The notes below the pieces were generated by a model. That model was not told the DNA's origin, searched no databases, and worked only from the letters and a program-made list of their open reading frames with translations. 64,000 bases of DNA from Flavobacterium soli DSM 19725 (GTDB lineage: Bacteria > Bacteroidota > Bacteroidia > Flavobacteriales > Flavobacteriaceae), in assembly GCF_000422705.1 (NCBI RefSeq), contig NZ_AUGO01000015.1:45307-109306 (forward strand), written 5' to 3'. Shown in pieces: positions 42,964 through 51,432 of the stretch. The position numbers were made by a program, and so were the translations under genes. The stretch's first letter is position 1. Each line of letters begins with the position of its first letter.

Positions 42964-45351
42964 TTAATAATTGAATTTTAATTGAACTGTGAAATTCCGA
43001 CCCATATCGTCTGTATAAAAACGTGTACGGTTGAGGTAATCCCGATAGTTCGTGTTGAATAGGTTTTGGATAGTAAATCCGATGGTAATCTTAGATTTTT
43101 CAAAAGCAGCAAAGGTCATTTCAGAGCTGAAGTGCAATTGATGATAGCCTTTCGGAGGCTGGCTGATTTCAACCAGAGTCGGAACAAATTCGCCATCAAC
43201 AGGAACATCGGCAATAAAATCATTGTTTGGGAAACGTTTTTGCGTAAAAACCAATTCACTTTTTAAGCCTAAAACCAAATGATGCCACTCTTGTTTTTTG
43301 AATTGAATTTCGTTGTTCCAATTTACAGGAGGCATATCAATCAAGGCTTCTTTGTTGTTTTGGTCTTCTCCATAAACATAAGCAAAAGTCGAATGATAGT
43401 TGAAGTTTTTTGCAAAATCATAATCTGCATTGATGTCAATTCCCATTAATCGTGCATTGACTTGGCGGTATTCCCAAACCGGAAAAGCTCCTCTGTTGGA
43501 TTGCTCCAAACCTGTTGGTTCCAGCAAAGTAAAGTCATTGATGAGATTCAAATAAGGATTGATTTCGAATGCAAATTTAGCAGAAGTATGAGCCAAAGTC
43601 GTTGAAATTTTAATCGCTTTTTCTTTTTCCAAACGCAAATCGCCTAATTCTATTTGTCCTGTAGAATGATGCAATCCGTCACTGAAAAGTTCCGACGGAT
43701 TCGGGCTTCTACTCGCCAAACTCAAATTGGTAAACCATTTCAAATTTGTATTGATTTGGTATTTTGTCCCGATGCTTCCCGAGAAATTATGATAGGTAAA
43801 AACAGGATTGGTTTTCCATTGGTTTCCAACTTCTCCGATAATGATATCTGAAAAATCAGCATCGTAATTCCGCTCGTTCCATCTGGTTTGAAGGTAAAAT
43901 TTCGTGGCATCGATTCGGCTGAAATCATAGCGGAATCCGGTTTCAAGTTCTAAATTTTCGCTCAAGGCAAAAGTGCCAATACCGTAAACACCCGCTTCAT
44001 ATTTGTCATAATCGGGAATCAAGGGCCGAACTCCCGTATCCGTATCAGCAAAATTGTTTTGAAAAACGCCACTAATTCCAAATTTATATTTTGAAATTTC
44101 ACTCGAAGAAGTTTCCAAATCCACCAACATCAAATGTGTTGATAAAGACAAATCCAGGGAAGGTTTATTTCTGGAATCGCCTCTTCTGATGTCATATTCC
44201 AAACGGTTGTTCAGCTGAAAAGCATATTGCAAAGTCAGTTTCCCGAAGTCAGAAAAAGTATGATAATAGTTCAGTTTGCCCAAATAATGTTGCACTTCCT
44301 GTTTTGGAGCATTGATGTTATACGTGAAATCGTTGATTACCGATGGTTTTCCAGTGTTGATGGCATTCACCAAATCGGCAATGTTTCCGGTATGGGAAGC
44401 TCTTAAAATCCCAATTGTAGCATTGTAATAACTGAAAAACCCCGAGAATCCTGAATTTTCTCCTTTGAAACCAATTCCGCCAGAGAAATTTTTCTCACGG
44501 TTTCCAGTATTCGAGAGTATATAATCCGGTGCTTCAACATCTCCAAGATACTTGAAAGTGCCTTGCAAGTTCCAATTCCAACCCGATTGATAACCTTTAA
44601 AAAGCGAAGAAGAAATACTTCCGCCTCGACCGTTTGAAGCTCCGTTCAGGATGGTTTTTCCGTAAAGCGTATCTTTTACAGGAATGGGTAAGGGCTCAAT
44701 AATGACTACACCACCAATTGCATCGCCACCATATTGCAATCCCGAAGCACCTTTAATGACCGAAACTTTTCCAGCCGTATTGATGTCGAGATTTGGAGCA
44801 TGTTCCAATCCCCATTGTTGGTCTTCCAGACGAACATTGTTGTTGATGATCAGAACCCGACTGCTGTGCAAACCGTTGATGATTGGTTTCACAATCGTGT
44901 TTCCAGTCTTCAAGGAAGATACGCCACTGATTTCCTTCAAGGCATCGCCCAAACTGCCACTGCTGTATTTTTCGAGTTGGTCAATCTTGAGTTCTTTCCT
45001 GTCGGAAGTTGCATTGGTCTTGATGTTTTTGTCCTTTATTTCAATTTCCGAAAGAGCCGAAATGTCTTCCTTTAATTGAATGTTCAGTACGACATCTCCA
45101 TCAATATCTTGCGAAAATTCTACCGTTTTGTATCCAATATAGGAAACCACGATACGATTTTGGCCGAAAGGCACGTCTATCGAAAAGTTTCCAGCCGGAT
45201 CACTAACGGCAAAATTCTGACTTGCATGAACATGAGCTCCATCAAGAGGTTCGTTTTTTTCGTTTGTAATCTTCCCGCTTACTTTGTTTTGGGAATATAC
45301 AAACGATTGGTTTCCAATAAATAGGAAAACAAGTGCTATGAAATAACGCAT
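42964..45351 (-). CDS. TonB-dependent outer-membrane receptor
   Basis: The 795-residue protein has a signal peptide (about 1-20), a carboxypeptidase-D-like N-terminal domain (about 22-105, KVSGKITNEKNEPLDGAHV) typical of Bacteroidota receptors, and a plug domain (about 120-225). The plug motifs LGDALKEISGVSSL, LEDQQWGLEHAPNLD and VIKGASGLQYGGDAIGGVV are clear. A barrel ends in FTVQLKFNY, with a terminal aromatic. The plug is similar in style to metal receptors of the ZnuD type, and the upstream small His/Cys protein fits a metal role. The ligand remains inferred. Confidence 0.93.
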   Translation of the reverse strand: MRYFIALVFLFIGNQSFVYSQNKVSGKITNEKNEPLDGAHVHASQNFAVSDPAGNFSIDVPFGQNRIVVSYIGYKTVEFSQDIDGDVVLNIQLKEDISALSEIEIKDKNIKTNATSDRKELKIDQLEKYSSGSLGDALKEISGVSSLKTGNTIVKPIINGLHSSRVLIINNNVRLEDQQWGLEHAPNLDINTAGKVSVIKGASGLQYGGDAIGGVVIIEPLPIPVKDTLYGKTILNGASNGRGGSISSSLFKGYQSGWNWNLQGTFKYLGDVEAPDYILSNTGNREKNFSGGIGFKGENSGFSGFFSYYNATIGILRASHTGNIADLVNAINTGKPSVINDFTYNINAPKQEVQHYLGKLNYYHTFSDFGKLTLQYAFQLNNRLEYDIRRGDSRNKPSLDLSLSTHLMLVDLETSSSEISKYKFGISGVFQNNFADTDTGVRPLIPDYDKYEAGVYGIGTFALSENLELETGFRYDFSRIDATKFYLQTRWNERNYDADFSDIIIGEVGNQWKTNPVFTYHNFSGSIGTKYQINTNLKWFTNLSLASRSPNPSELFSDGLHHSTGQIELGDLRLEKEKAIKISTTLAHTSAKFAFEINPYLNLINDFTLLEPTGLEQSNRGAFPVWEYRQVNARLMGIDINADYDFAKNFNYHSTFAYVYGEDQNNKEALIDMPPVNWNNEIQFKKQEWHHLVLGLKSELVFTQKRFPNNDFIADVPVDGEFVPTLVEISQPPKGYHQLHFSSEMTFAAFEKSKITIGFTIQNLFNTNYRDYLNRTRFYTDDMGRNFTVQLKFNY

Positions 45352-45435
45352 TGGTTTTTGAAAAATCTAAAATGATAATTAGGACAAATTTTCAACAGAA
45401 AATCGTCCGATAAAGAGCAGGATGCTCCAAATTAA

Positions 45436-45777
45436 TTAGCAGATAGAAGAAGGTGGACCCCGAAGAGTAGCCTGACTTCCTGAAAAAACGGAAGGTATTT
45501 CAGTATAAAAAAAGCTATAAGCTATAGCTTCAAAAGAAGTTTTGAATTGAAAAGAAGTAAATTCTGTTCCGATGAAACTGCTAAAAGTAAATTCGCAGAC
45601 AAAACATTTTTCGTGGTTGTGGTCGTTTGCGTGAACGTCTTTTTTGGAAGAATCAACGTTGGTGAATGTTACTTTTTCTTCTAAAATATGCCCATACGAA
45701 TGTAGTGATTGAAACAGTATCGCAAACAATACGGTAATCATCAAGGAAAGATTTAGTATGGCAAATTTTTTCTTCAT
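45436..45777 (-). CDS. Small His/Cys-motif exported protein, first gene of the TonB-receptor operon
   Basis: The 113-residue protein has an N-terminal membrane or signal segment (about 8-28) and a possible metal-binding cluster KKDVHANDHNHEKCFVCEF (about 46-64) with three His and a CxxC. The end is LRGPPSSIC. The pattern of a hydrophobic start, a CxxC and a terminal RGPP recalls the DUF2946-like proteins encoded beside metal-related TonB receptors; this family match is from memory. It lies 84 bp ahead of the receptor gene, and a -7 element TACCTTTG sits 8 nt before its ATG. Confidence 0.8.
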   Translation of the reverse strand: MKKKFAILNLSLMITVLFAILFQSLHSYGHILEEKVTFTNVDSSKKDVHANDHNHEKCFVCEFTFSSFIGTEFTSFQFKTSFEAIAYSFFYTEIPSVFSGSQATLRGPPSSIC

Positions 45778-45784
45778 CCAAATG

Positions 45785-45792
45785 CAAAGGTA
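45785..45792 (-). promoter_or_regulatory. -7 promoter element of the uptake operon
   Basis: TACCTTTG fits TAnnTTTG and ends 7 nt before the ATG at 45777, so the transcript is nearly leaderless. I see no clear Fur/Zur palindrome beside it. Confidence 0.5.
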
Positions 45793-45837
45793 ATACGGGA
45801 ATAAAAAAAATGGTTTTATTTTAACATTTTAAAATGA

Positions 45838-45906
45838 AAAAACCATTAAGATATTAAGTTTCATTAAGCTTTGGATTGGCTTAATTGTCTTAATATCTTA
45901 ATGGTT
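45838..45906. repeat. 68-bp ATTAAGATATTAAG palindromic repeat, copy 1
   Basis: AAACCATTAAGATATTAAG is exactly inverted as CTTAATATCTTAATGGTTT, around a core with TTCATTAAG and GGCTTAATTG. It lies downstream of asd (stop 45936) and may terminate it. A diverged copy of about the same length lies at 54124-54188. Confidence 0.7.
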
Positions 45907-45935
45907 TAAAAAATATTTATTAAAAGTGAAAACGT

Positions 45936-46925
45936 TTAAACCAAATTATGAGCCACCAAATACTCCGCAATCTGAACCGTATTGGTTGCAGCTCCTTTTC
46001 TCAAATTATCCGCTACAATCCACATGTTTAAAGTGTTCGGCTGGCTTTCGTCACGACGAATTCTTCCCACAAAAACTTCATCTTTTCCTTGTGCATATTT
46101 TGGCATCGGATAGGTATAGGTGTCGGTGTTATCCTGAACTACAATGCCATCTGTTTCATGCAAGATTTGGCGAACATCATTCACATCAAAATCATTTGAA
46201 AATTCAACATTCACCGCTTCACTATGACCTCCAACGATTGGAACTCGAACGGCAGTTGCAGTAACGGCAATGGTTTTATCGCCTAAAATTTTCTGAGTTT
46301 CACGAACCAATTTCATTTCTTCTTTCGTATAACCGTTGTCTTCAAAAACATCACATTGTGGAATGGCGTTTCTGTGAATTGGATATTTATAAGCCATTTC
46401 GCCTTGAATTCCAGCATACTCGTTTTCTAATTGTTGAACCGCTTTCACACCAGTTCCAGTAATAGATTGGTAAGTAGAAACAATGATTCTTTTGATATTA
46501 TATTTTCTATGCAAAGGAGCCAAAGCCAAAACCATTTGAATGGTCGAGCAGTTTGGATTTGCAATAATTTTATCGTCTTTTGTCAGTTCCGATGCATTGA
46601 TTTCAGGAACAATCAGTTTCTTATCAGCATGCATTCTCCAAGCCGAAGAATTATCGATAACGGTAGTTCCTGCAGCTGCAAATTTTGGAGCCCATTCCAA
46701 AGAAGTTTCTCCACCTGCCGAAAACAAAGCAATATCGGCTTTCATATCAACTGCCGTTTGCAAACCAACCACCTTATATTTGATACCCTTGAATTCGATT
46801 TCTTTTCCAACAGATCTTTCGGATGCAACTGGAATCAATTCGGTTACAGGAAAATTTCTTTTTGCTAAAACTTCAAGCATTACTTCGCCAACCATTCCGG
46901 TAGCTCCAACGACAGCAACTTTCAT
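45936..46925 (-). CDS. asd: Aspartate-semialdehyde dehydrogenase
   Basis: Reduces aspartyl phosphate to aspartate semialdehyde for Lys/diaminopimelate, Thr and Met synthesis. The 329-residue protein opens with a nucleotide-binding loop VAVVGATGMVGEVML. It has the catalytic Cys in ANPNCSTIQMVLAL (about 128), the substrate motif YQSITGTGVKAV, and VPIVGGHSEAVNVEF with the active-site His. The start MKVAVVGA (46925) is chosen because the upstream extension is not family-like and carries the promoter element TACTTTTG (46965-46972). It is monocistronic. Confidence 0.97.
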   Translation of the reverse strand: MKVAVVGATGMVGEVMLEVLAKRNFPVTELIPVASERSVGKEIEFKGIKYKVVGLQTAVDMKADIALFSAGGETSLEWAPKFAAAGTTVIDNSSAWRMHADKKLIVPEINASELTKDDKIIANPNCSTIQMVLALAPLHRKYNIKRIIVSTYQSITGTGVKAVQQLENEYAGIQGEMAYKYPIHRNAIPQCDVFEDNGYTKEEMKLVRETQKILGDKTIAVTATAVRVPIVGGHSEAVNVEFSNDFDVNDVRQILHETDGIVVQDNTDTYTYPMPKYAQGKDEVFVGRIRRDESQPNTLNMWIVADNLRKGAATNTVQIAEYLVAHNLV

Positions 46926-46964
46926 ATTGATATTTTTTAAGATGGATGTTTTTTTTTCTGACTG

Positions 46965-46972
46965 CAAAAGTA
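46965..46972 (-). promoter_or_regulatory. -7 promoter element for asd
   Basis: TACTTTTG fits TAnnTTTG, 39 nt upstream of the asd start and inside the rejected longer frame. Confidence 0.4.
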
Positions 46973-47021
46973 AATAATAAAACAATTAAAAAAACGAATT
47001 TAAAAAATATAACAAAAAGTT

Positions 47022-47057
47022 ATAAAAAAGAAGAACCATTCAAGTTAATGAATGGTT
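47022..47057 (-). terminator. Terminator of mscL
   Basis: AACCATTCA / TGAATGGTT with a six-base loop is followed by a pyrimidine-rich, T-rich tract on the minus strand, about 30 nt after the mscL stop. Confidence 0.75.
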
Positions 47058-47088
47058 TAGTTAGAATATATAATGTAGCGGAAATATC

Positions 47089-47475
47089 TTAAGGTCTGTT
47101 TTTCAATGCATCACGGATTTCCATCAATAGCTTTTCTTCATTTGTTGGAGCTGGTGGTGCGGCAGGAGTTTCTGCTTCTTTCTTTCTGGAAGCATTGATT
47201 CCTTTGATCACTAAAAACAATACAAAAGCGACAATTAAAAAGTTGATCACAGCAGAAAGAAACATACCGTATTTTACCGAACCAAAAATGGTAAGCTCTT
47301 CTAATTTTGTAAGATTTGCAGCCTCTAAAGCCGGTTTCAATAAAAGTGGTGTAATTACATCTTCAATAAACGAAGTAACAATCTTGCTAAAAGCAGCACC
47401 AATGATAACCCCTATAGCAAGGTCTACCACATTGCCTTTCATTGCAAAGGCTTTAAATTCTGACATCATTCCCAT
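47089..47475 (-). CDS. mscL: Large-conductance mechanosensitive channel MscL
   Basis: Homopentameric inner-membrane channel that opens under membrane tension during hypo-osmotic shock. The 128-residue protein shows the MscL start SEFKAFAMKGNVVDLAIGVIIGAAF (quoted in part: FAMKGNVVDLAIGVI), the first gate helix with the conserved Gly/Ala pattern. A second membrane helix (about 65-90, FLIVAFVLFLVIKG) and a C-terminal helical bundle (EEKLLMEIRDALK) follow. Length and order are normal. It is separated from murF-alr by 62 bp and may be transcribed from there or from its own promoter. Confidence 0.97.
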   Translation of the reverse strand: MGMMSEFKAFAMKGNVVDLAIGVIIGAAFSKIVTSFIEDVITPLLLKPALEAANLTKLEELTIFGSVKYGMFLSAVINFLIVAFVLFLVIKGINASRKKEAETPAAPPAPTNEEKLLMEIRDALKNRP

Positions 47476-47537
47476 AATAATTTTTGTTTTAAGTTAATTG
47501 GATAGCTAATTTAATTAAAAATTTAAAAACATGAGTT

Positions 47538-49976
47538 TTATTCCCTATAAAAAACGCGTTTCACCCTTTGGGAGATACTTGTAAGGATTTCATAAGGAAT
47601 CGTATGAATTTGTTCGGCAATAAAATTTACAGTTGGGCTTTCGCCGAAAATAATTACCTGATCGCCTTCCTTGCAATCAATTTCCGAACAATCTACCATC
47701 AACATATCCATACAAATACTACCAACGATGTAAGCTTTTTGATGATTGATGGTCACGAAACCAAGTCCATTTCCCCAACTTCTCGAAATTCCATCGGCAT
47801 ATCCAATCGGGATTGTCGCAATTTTGGTGGTTTTTTGAGCCATAAATCTTCTGCCATAGCCAACGCTTTCACCTTCATTAATAGTTCTAATCTGAGAAAT
47901 AATAGATTTTAAAGTACCCACGTTTTCAAGATAATGCTGTTCGTCAGCATCATTTGAGATGCCGTAAAGTCCAATTCCTAAACGAACCATGTCGTATTGT
48001 GCTTCGGGAAAATTTGAAATTCCCGAAGTATTCAGAATGTGACGAATTGGATGTATCTTTAATTCTTGCATCAATTTTGAAGATAATTTTTCGAATAAAT
48101 CAATCTGGGAAAGTGCAAATTGCTTGTGATTCAAATCATCGCTTGTTGCCATGTGCGATAAGATACTTTTCACTTTTATCGAAGGTGTGTTTTTTAAAGT
48201 CGAAATCAATTCTTCCAAATCATTTTCCTGAAAACCAAGGCGGTGCATTCCTGTGTCGAGCTTGATGTGAACTGGATACTGATGCATTTTTTTTTGCTCG
48301 GTAATTTTCAAGAAAGCATTCAATCCTTTTATAGAATAAATTTCGGGTTCCAACTGATATTGAATTATCGAAGGAAAGCTAGTGTTTTCAGGATTCAAAA
48401 CCATAATTGGTGTCGTGATTCCGGCTGATTTAAGCGAAATTCCTTCATCGGCGAAAGCCACACCCAAATAATCTATTTTATGATGTTCGAGTAATTTTGC
48501 AATTTCAAAACCGCCATTTCCATAACCAAAAGCTTTTACCATAACCATCAATTTGGTTTCGGGCTTTAATTTCGATTTAAAGAAATTCAAATTATGTCCA
48601 ATCGCGTTGAGGTTGATTTCCAGAACCGTTTCATGGGTTTTCTCTTCCAATAAAGCTACGATTTTCTCGAATTCAAAAGTTCGTGCTCCTTTTATTAAGA
48701 TGGTTTCATTTCTGAAAGATAAACTGTCAAATGCATTGATGAAATCTTCGGTATTTTTAAAAGTGATGCTGTTTAAAAATTTATTTTTAAATTCAGAAAT
48801 CGTACTTCCGATACCAATTACACGATTGATTTTATTCGAAATAATCAACTGCGAAACCTTGGCATATAATTCTTCCTTATCCAAACCGCTTTGGAAAATG
48901 TCAGACAGAATCAAGGTCTTTTTCTTATGGTGTTTCTGGCTTTCTAGAAAATCCAAGGCAATTTTCAACGACTGAAAATCTGAGCTGTAACTGTCATCAA
49001 TCAAAGTCGAATTGTTGATGCCGTTTTTGACTTTCAATCGCATTTCGACAGGATAGAGCAATTCCATTCGGCTTTCGATGGTTTTATGGTCGTAGCCAAA
49101 ATGTAGCAGTACCATCATGCATTGGATGGCATTTTCAATCGAAGCATCATCCAGAAAAGGAATTTTTAGGTCAAAATGATGGTCGCCAAAATCTATATGT
49201 AAAAGCGTCTTGTCGAGAATCGATTTTTTAGAAATGAAAACATCAGCATCTCTGTCTTTGCAACTCCAGGTAAACGTTTTTGAATTTTTTATAAAGGCAT
49301 CAATCGTCTTGTTTTTGTTGTAAATCAACACATCAACATTAGCAAATAGCTTGAGTTTTTCCTTTATTTTTTCGCCCAAATTCGCAAAACCTTCGTCGTG
49401 AGCCGAACCAATATTGGTCAGTAATCCGATGGTTGGTCTGATGATAGGTTCGAGTTTTTGCATCTCGTTGATGGTAGAAATCCCGGCTTCAAAAATCCCT
49501 AGATTATGTTTTTCATTGATGGAAATAACTGAAAGCGGAACACCTACTTGCGAATTGTAACTCTTCGGACTTCGAATAATATTATAATCCGGGCTCAAAA
49601 GAAAATTCAGCCATTCCTTGACGATGGTTTTTCCGTTGCTTCCGGTAATTCCAATGACAGGAAACGAATATAGATTTCGGTAAAAAACAGCAAATTGTTG
49701 TAAAGCTTCGGTTGTGTTTTTTACTTTTAAAAAATTGGCTTTGCCTTCTAAATTTTCTGGAATATACGTCACAACAAAATTCTGAATGCCTTTGTCGATT
49801 AATTCTTCAAGATAAATATGAGCGTCGTTATTTGGTCCAACCAAAGCAAAAAATAGTGTTCCTGAATTGTTTTGAAGTGAACGACTGTCAATAGAAACAT
49901 TGTCGATTTCTAATGTCGCATTTCCATTGAAAACGGCTTGAATTTGAGGGATAATATTTTGGATTGAAAGTGCCAA
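47538..49976 (-). CDS. murF-alr: Bifunctional MurF ligase / alanine racemase
   Basis: The 812-residue fusion combines two steps of D-Ala supply and use. Residues about 1-445 are MurF (UDP-MurNAc-tripeptide:D-Ala-D-Ala ligase), with ATP loop GITGSNGKTIVKEWL (about 109-123) and NIGSAHDEGF. Residues about 450-812 are a PLP alanine racemase, with the PLP lysine in MVMVKAFGYGNGG, HIKLDTGMHRLGF and the catalytic Tyr region GESVGYGRRF, then GSICMDMLMVD. The fusion is well known in Bacteroidota. In the MurF half the conserved ATP loop reads GKTIVKE rather than the common GKTTTK. It follows the toxin-antitoxin pair on the same strand (10-bp gap). Confidence 0.96.
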   Translation of the reverse strand: MALSIQNIIPQIQAVFNGNATLEIDNVSIDSRSLQNNSGTLFFALVGPNNDAHIYLEELIDKGIQNFVVTYIPENLEGKANFLKVKNTTEALQQFAVFYRNLYSFPVIGITGSNGKTIVKEWLNFLLSPDYNIIRSPKSYNSQVGVPLSVISINEKHNLGIFEAGISTINEMQKLEPIIRPTIGLLTNIGSAHDEGFANLGEKIKEKLKLFANVDVLIYNKNKTIDAFIKNSKTFTWSCKDRDADVFISKKSILDKTLLHIDFGDHHFDLKIPFLDDASIENAIQCMMVLLHFGYDHKTIESRMELLYPVEMRLKVKNGINNSTLIDDSYSSDFQSLKIALDFLESQKHHKKKTLILSDIFQSGLDKEELYAKVSQLIISNKINRVIGIGSTISEFKNKFLNSITFKNTEDFINAFDSLSFRNETILIKGARTFEFEKIVALLEEKTHETVLEINLNAIGHNLNFFKSKLKPETKLMVMVKAFGYGNGGFEIAKLLEHHKIDYLGVAFADEGISLKSAGITTPIMVLNPENTSFPSIIQYQLEPEIYSIKGLNAFLKITEQKKMHQYPVHIKLDTGMHRLGFQENDLEELISTLKNTPSIKVKSILSHMATSDDLNHKQFALSQIDLFEKLSSKLMQELKIHPIRHILNTSGISNFPEAQYDMVRLGIGLYGISNDADEQHYLENVGTLKSIISQIRTINEGESVGYGRRFMAQKTTKIATIPIGYADGISRSWGNGLGFVTINHQKAYIVGSICMDMLMVDCSEIDCKEGDQVIIFGESPTVNFIAEQIHTIPYEILTSISQRVKRVFYRE

Positions 49977-49986
49977 AAGGATTGTT

Positions 49987-50397
49987 TTAAAGTTGTGAAG
50001 CTAAAAACTCGGTTGGAGTCATTACATTAATTTTAGAATTTTTAAAGCCAATTTTATCTCTTGTAATTATACAATCACAATTATGATGCAATGCACTATT
50101 ATATTGAACGGCATCTTCAAAATCTGAAAAATCTGAAATCAGACTTTTGTCGATATTAAACTCGTCAATTACAGAAACATTACAAATGATTCTAAATTTT
50201 CGTAAAATTTCTAATACAGATTCTTTTGTATTTACTTTAGAGGCTATGTAAAACGTATTTACAAAAGATAACGAAGAGGTAAATAAAGTTAGTTCGTTTT
50301 TTTCGGCATTGGTTGTAATTTCTGCAATTTCATAGTAAAAAGGTTCTCTTTTAATAATTAAATCGATTATTACGTTAGTGTCTAAAAAAACTCTCAT
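49987..50397 (-). CDS. PIN-domain toxin, VapC-like ribonuclease
   Basis: The 136-residue protein opens with the PIN motif VFLDTNVIIDLIIKREPF, where the first Asp is a metal ligand. A mid-protein acidic pair is in DFEDAVQYNSAL (Glu-Asp) and a later Asp is in CDCIITRDKIGFKNS. These four acidic positions form the Mg-dependent RNase site of PIN toxins. The start overlaps the antitoxin gene stop by 4 bp (ATGA), the standard toxin-antitoxin arrangement. RNA target unknown. It lies between tdk and murF-alr, the last with only a 10-bp gap. Confidence 0.92.
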   Translation of the reverse strand: MRVFLDTNVIIDLIIKREPFYYEIAEITTNAEKNELTLFTSSLSFVNTFYIASKVNTKESVLEILRKFRIICNVSVIDEFNIDKSLISDFSDFEDAVQYNSALHHNCDCIITRDKIGFKNSKINVMTPTEFLASQL

Positions 50398-50654
50398 AAA
50401 GAATTATATTTTTTTATCAAATACTCTTGTCTGTCTTTTTTATAATCAAAATCAGCAGGAATTCCGCCATTTTCTAAAGATAAACTTTTTACAAAATCAG
50501 AAATTTGCACACTATCTTTCTTGTTTTCTTTAGAAATTATTGTTTTAAAGTAACTTTCTACAATAGATGAAACGCTAACTTTTTGTTTCGCAGCATATTC
50601 CTTAGCGCTTTCAATTACGTCTTTGTCTAATTTTAAGGTGAGTTTGGTATCCAT
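50394..50654 (-). CDS. Antitoxin of the PIN module (DUF6364-like, ribbon-helix-helix)
   Basis: The 86-residue protein starts at MDTKLTLKLDKDVIESAKEY (50654), which is the strand plus first helix of a ribbon-helix-helix DNA-binding fold, and continues KVSVSSIVESYFKTI. The C-terminal part (about 45-86, acidic then basic) would wrap the toxin. The longer frame from 50705 is rejected because it crosses the probable promoter and operator. Dimeric RHH antitoxins repress their own operon; two ATTTGTACG copies 23 bp apart upstream suit that role. Confidence 0.88.
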   Translation of the reverse strand: MDTKLTLKLDKDVIESAKEYAAKQKVSVSSIVESYFKTIISKENKKDSVQISDFVKSLSLENGGIPADFDYKKDRQEYLIKKYNSL

Positions 50655-50675
50655 AAAAAGAAGAATTAATTTATA

Positions 50676-50707
50676 CGTACAAATATAATAAATTTGTTCG
50701 TACAAAT
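50676..50707 (-). promoter_or_regulatory. Putative promoter and operator of the toxin-antitoxin operon
   Basis: Minus strand: ATTTGTACG occurs at 50707-50699 and 50684-50676, a 23-bp period. The -7 element TATATTTG (50687-50680) overlaps the second copy and a TTG lies in the first, so a repressor bound to both copies would cover both promoter boxes. Confidence 0.55.
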
Positions 50708-50743
50708 TAAATTGAATGACAAATGTTTAGTGAAGATTAAAAA

Positions 50744-51331
50744 CTACTCCTGATTTCTCTTCATCGCCTCAAAATAAGCAGCACGACTCAAAGGCTCATA
50801 TTCTTCCGTTTCGCCAAGCATTACGAGCTTGTCGTTATCTGTTTTTCTAAAACTATAATTGGCGAGGTTTCCCGTTCGAGTACAAACCGCATGCACTTTT
50901 GTAACATATTCAGCAGTTGCCATCAAGGCAGGCATTGGTCCGAAAGGGTTTCCTTTAAAATCCATATCGAGTCCGGCAACAATTACTCGAATACCTGAAT
51001 TGGCGAGGTCATTACAAACCGTAACAATTTCGTCATCAAAAAACTGAGCTTCGTCAATCCCAACCACATCACAGCCTTGTGCCAAGATTCTGATATTTGC
51101 AGCAGCAGGAACTGGAGTCGAACGAATTTCGTTGGTGTCATGCGAAACAATCATTTCATCATGGTAACGGGTGTCGATGGAAGGTTTGAAAATTTCGACT
51201 TTTTGCTTGGCAAACTGAGCCCTTTTGAGCCTTCGGATAAGTTCCTCGGTTTTGCCCGAAAACATCGAACCGCAGATTACTTCGATCCAACCAAATTGTT
51301 CTTTATGATTTACTGTATTTTCGAGAAACAT
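50744..51331 (-). CDS. tdk: Thymidine kinase (type II)
   Basis: Phosphorylates thymidine for dTTP salvage. The 195-residue protein has the P-loop [18 protein letters not shown] (about 19-36), the metal/ATP motif [12 protein letters not shown] (about 92-103), and the lasso region [21 protein letters not shown] with conserved residues. One of the usual zinc Cys positions is visible there; the fourth-Cys pattern is reduced. Length is normal. It is divergent from the acidic protein gene (101-bp spacer). Confidence 0.95.
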   Translation of the reverse strand: MFLENTVNHKEQFGWIEVICGSMFSGKTEELIRRLKRAQFAKQKVEIFKPSIDTRYHDEMIVSHDTNEIRSTPVPAAANIRILAQGCDVVGIDEAQFFDDEIVTVCNDLANSGIRVIVAGLDMDFKGNPFGPMPALMATAEYVTKVHAVCTRTGNLANYSFRKTDNDKLVMLGETEEYEPLSRAAYFEAMKRNQE

Positions 51332-51432
51332 TTTGTATTTTTCAGCCTTAAAAAGGATTAGTTTTTTTTACTTTGTAACGAAAACAAATTTATTAAAAAA
51401 GAAGCGCCTTACTTACTATAATCTTAAAAGTT

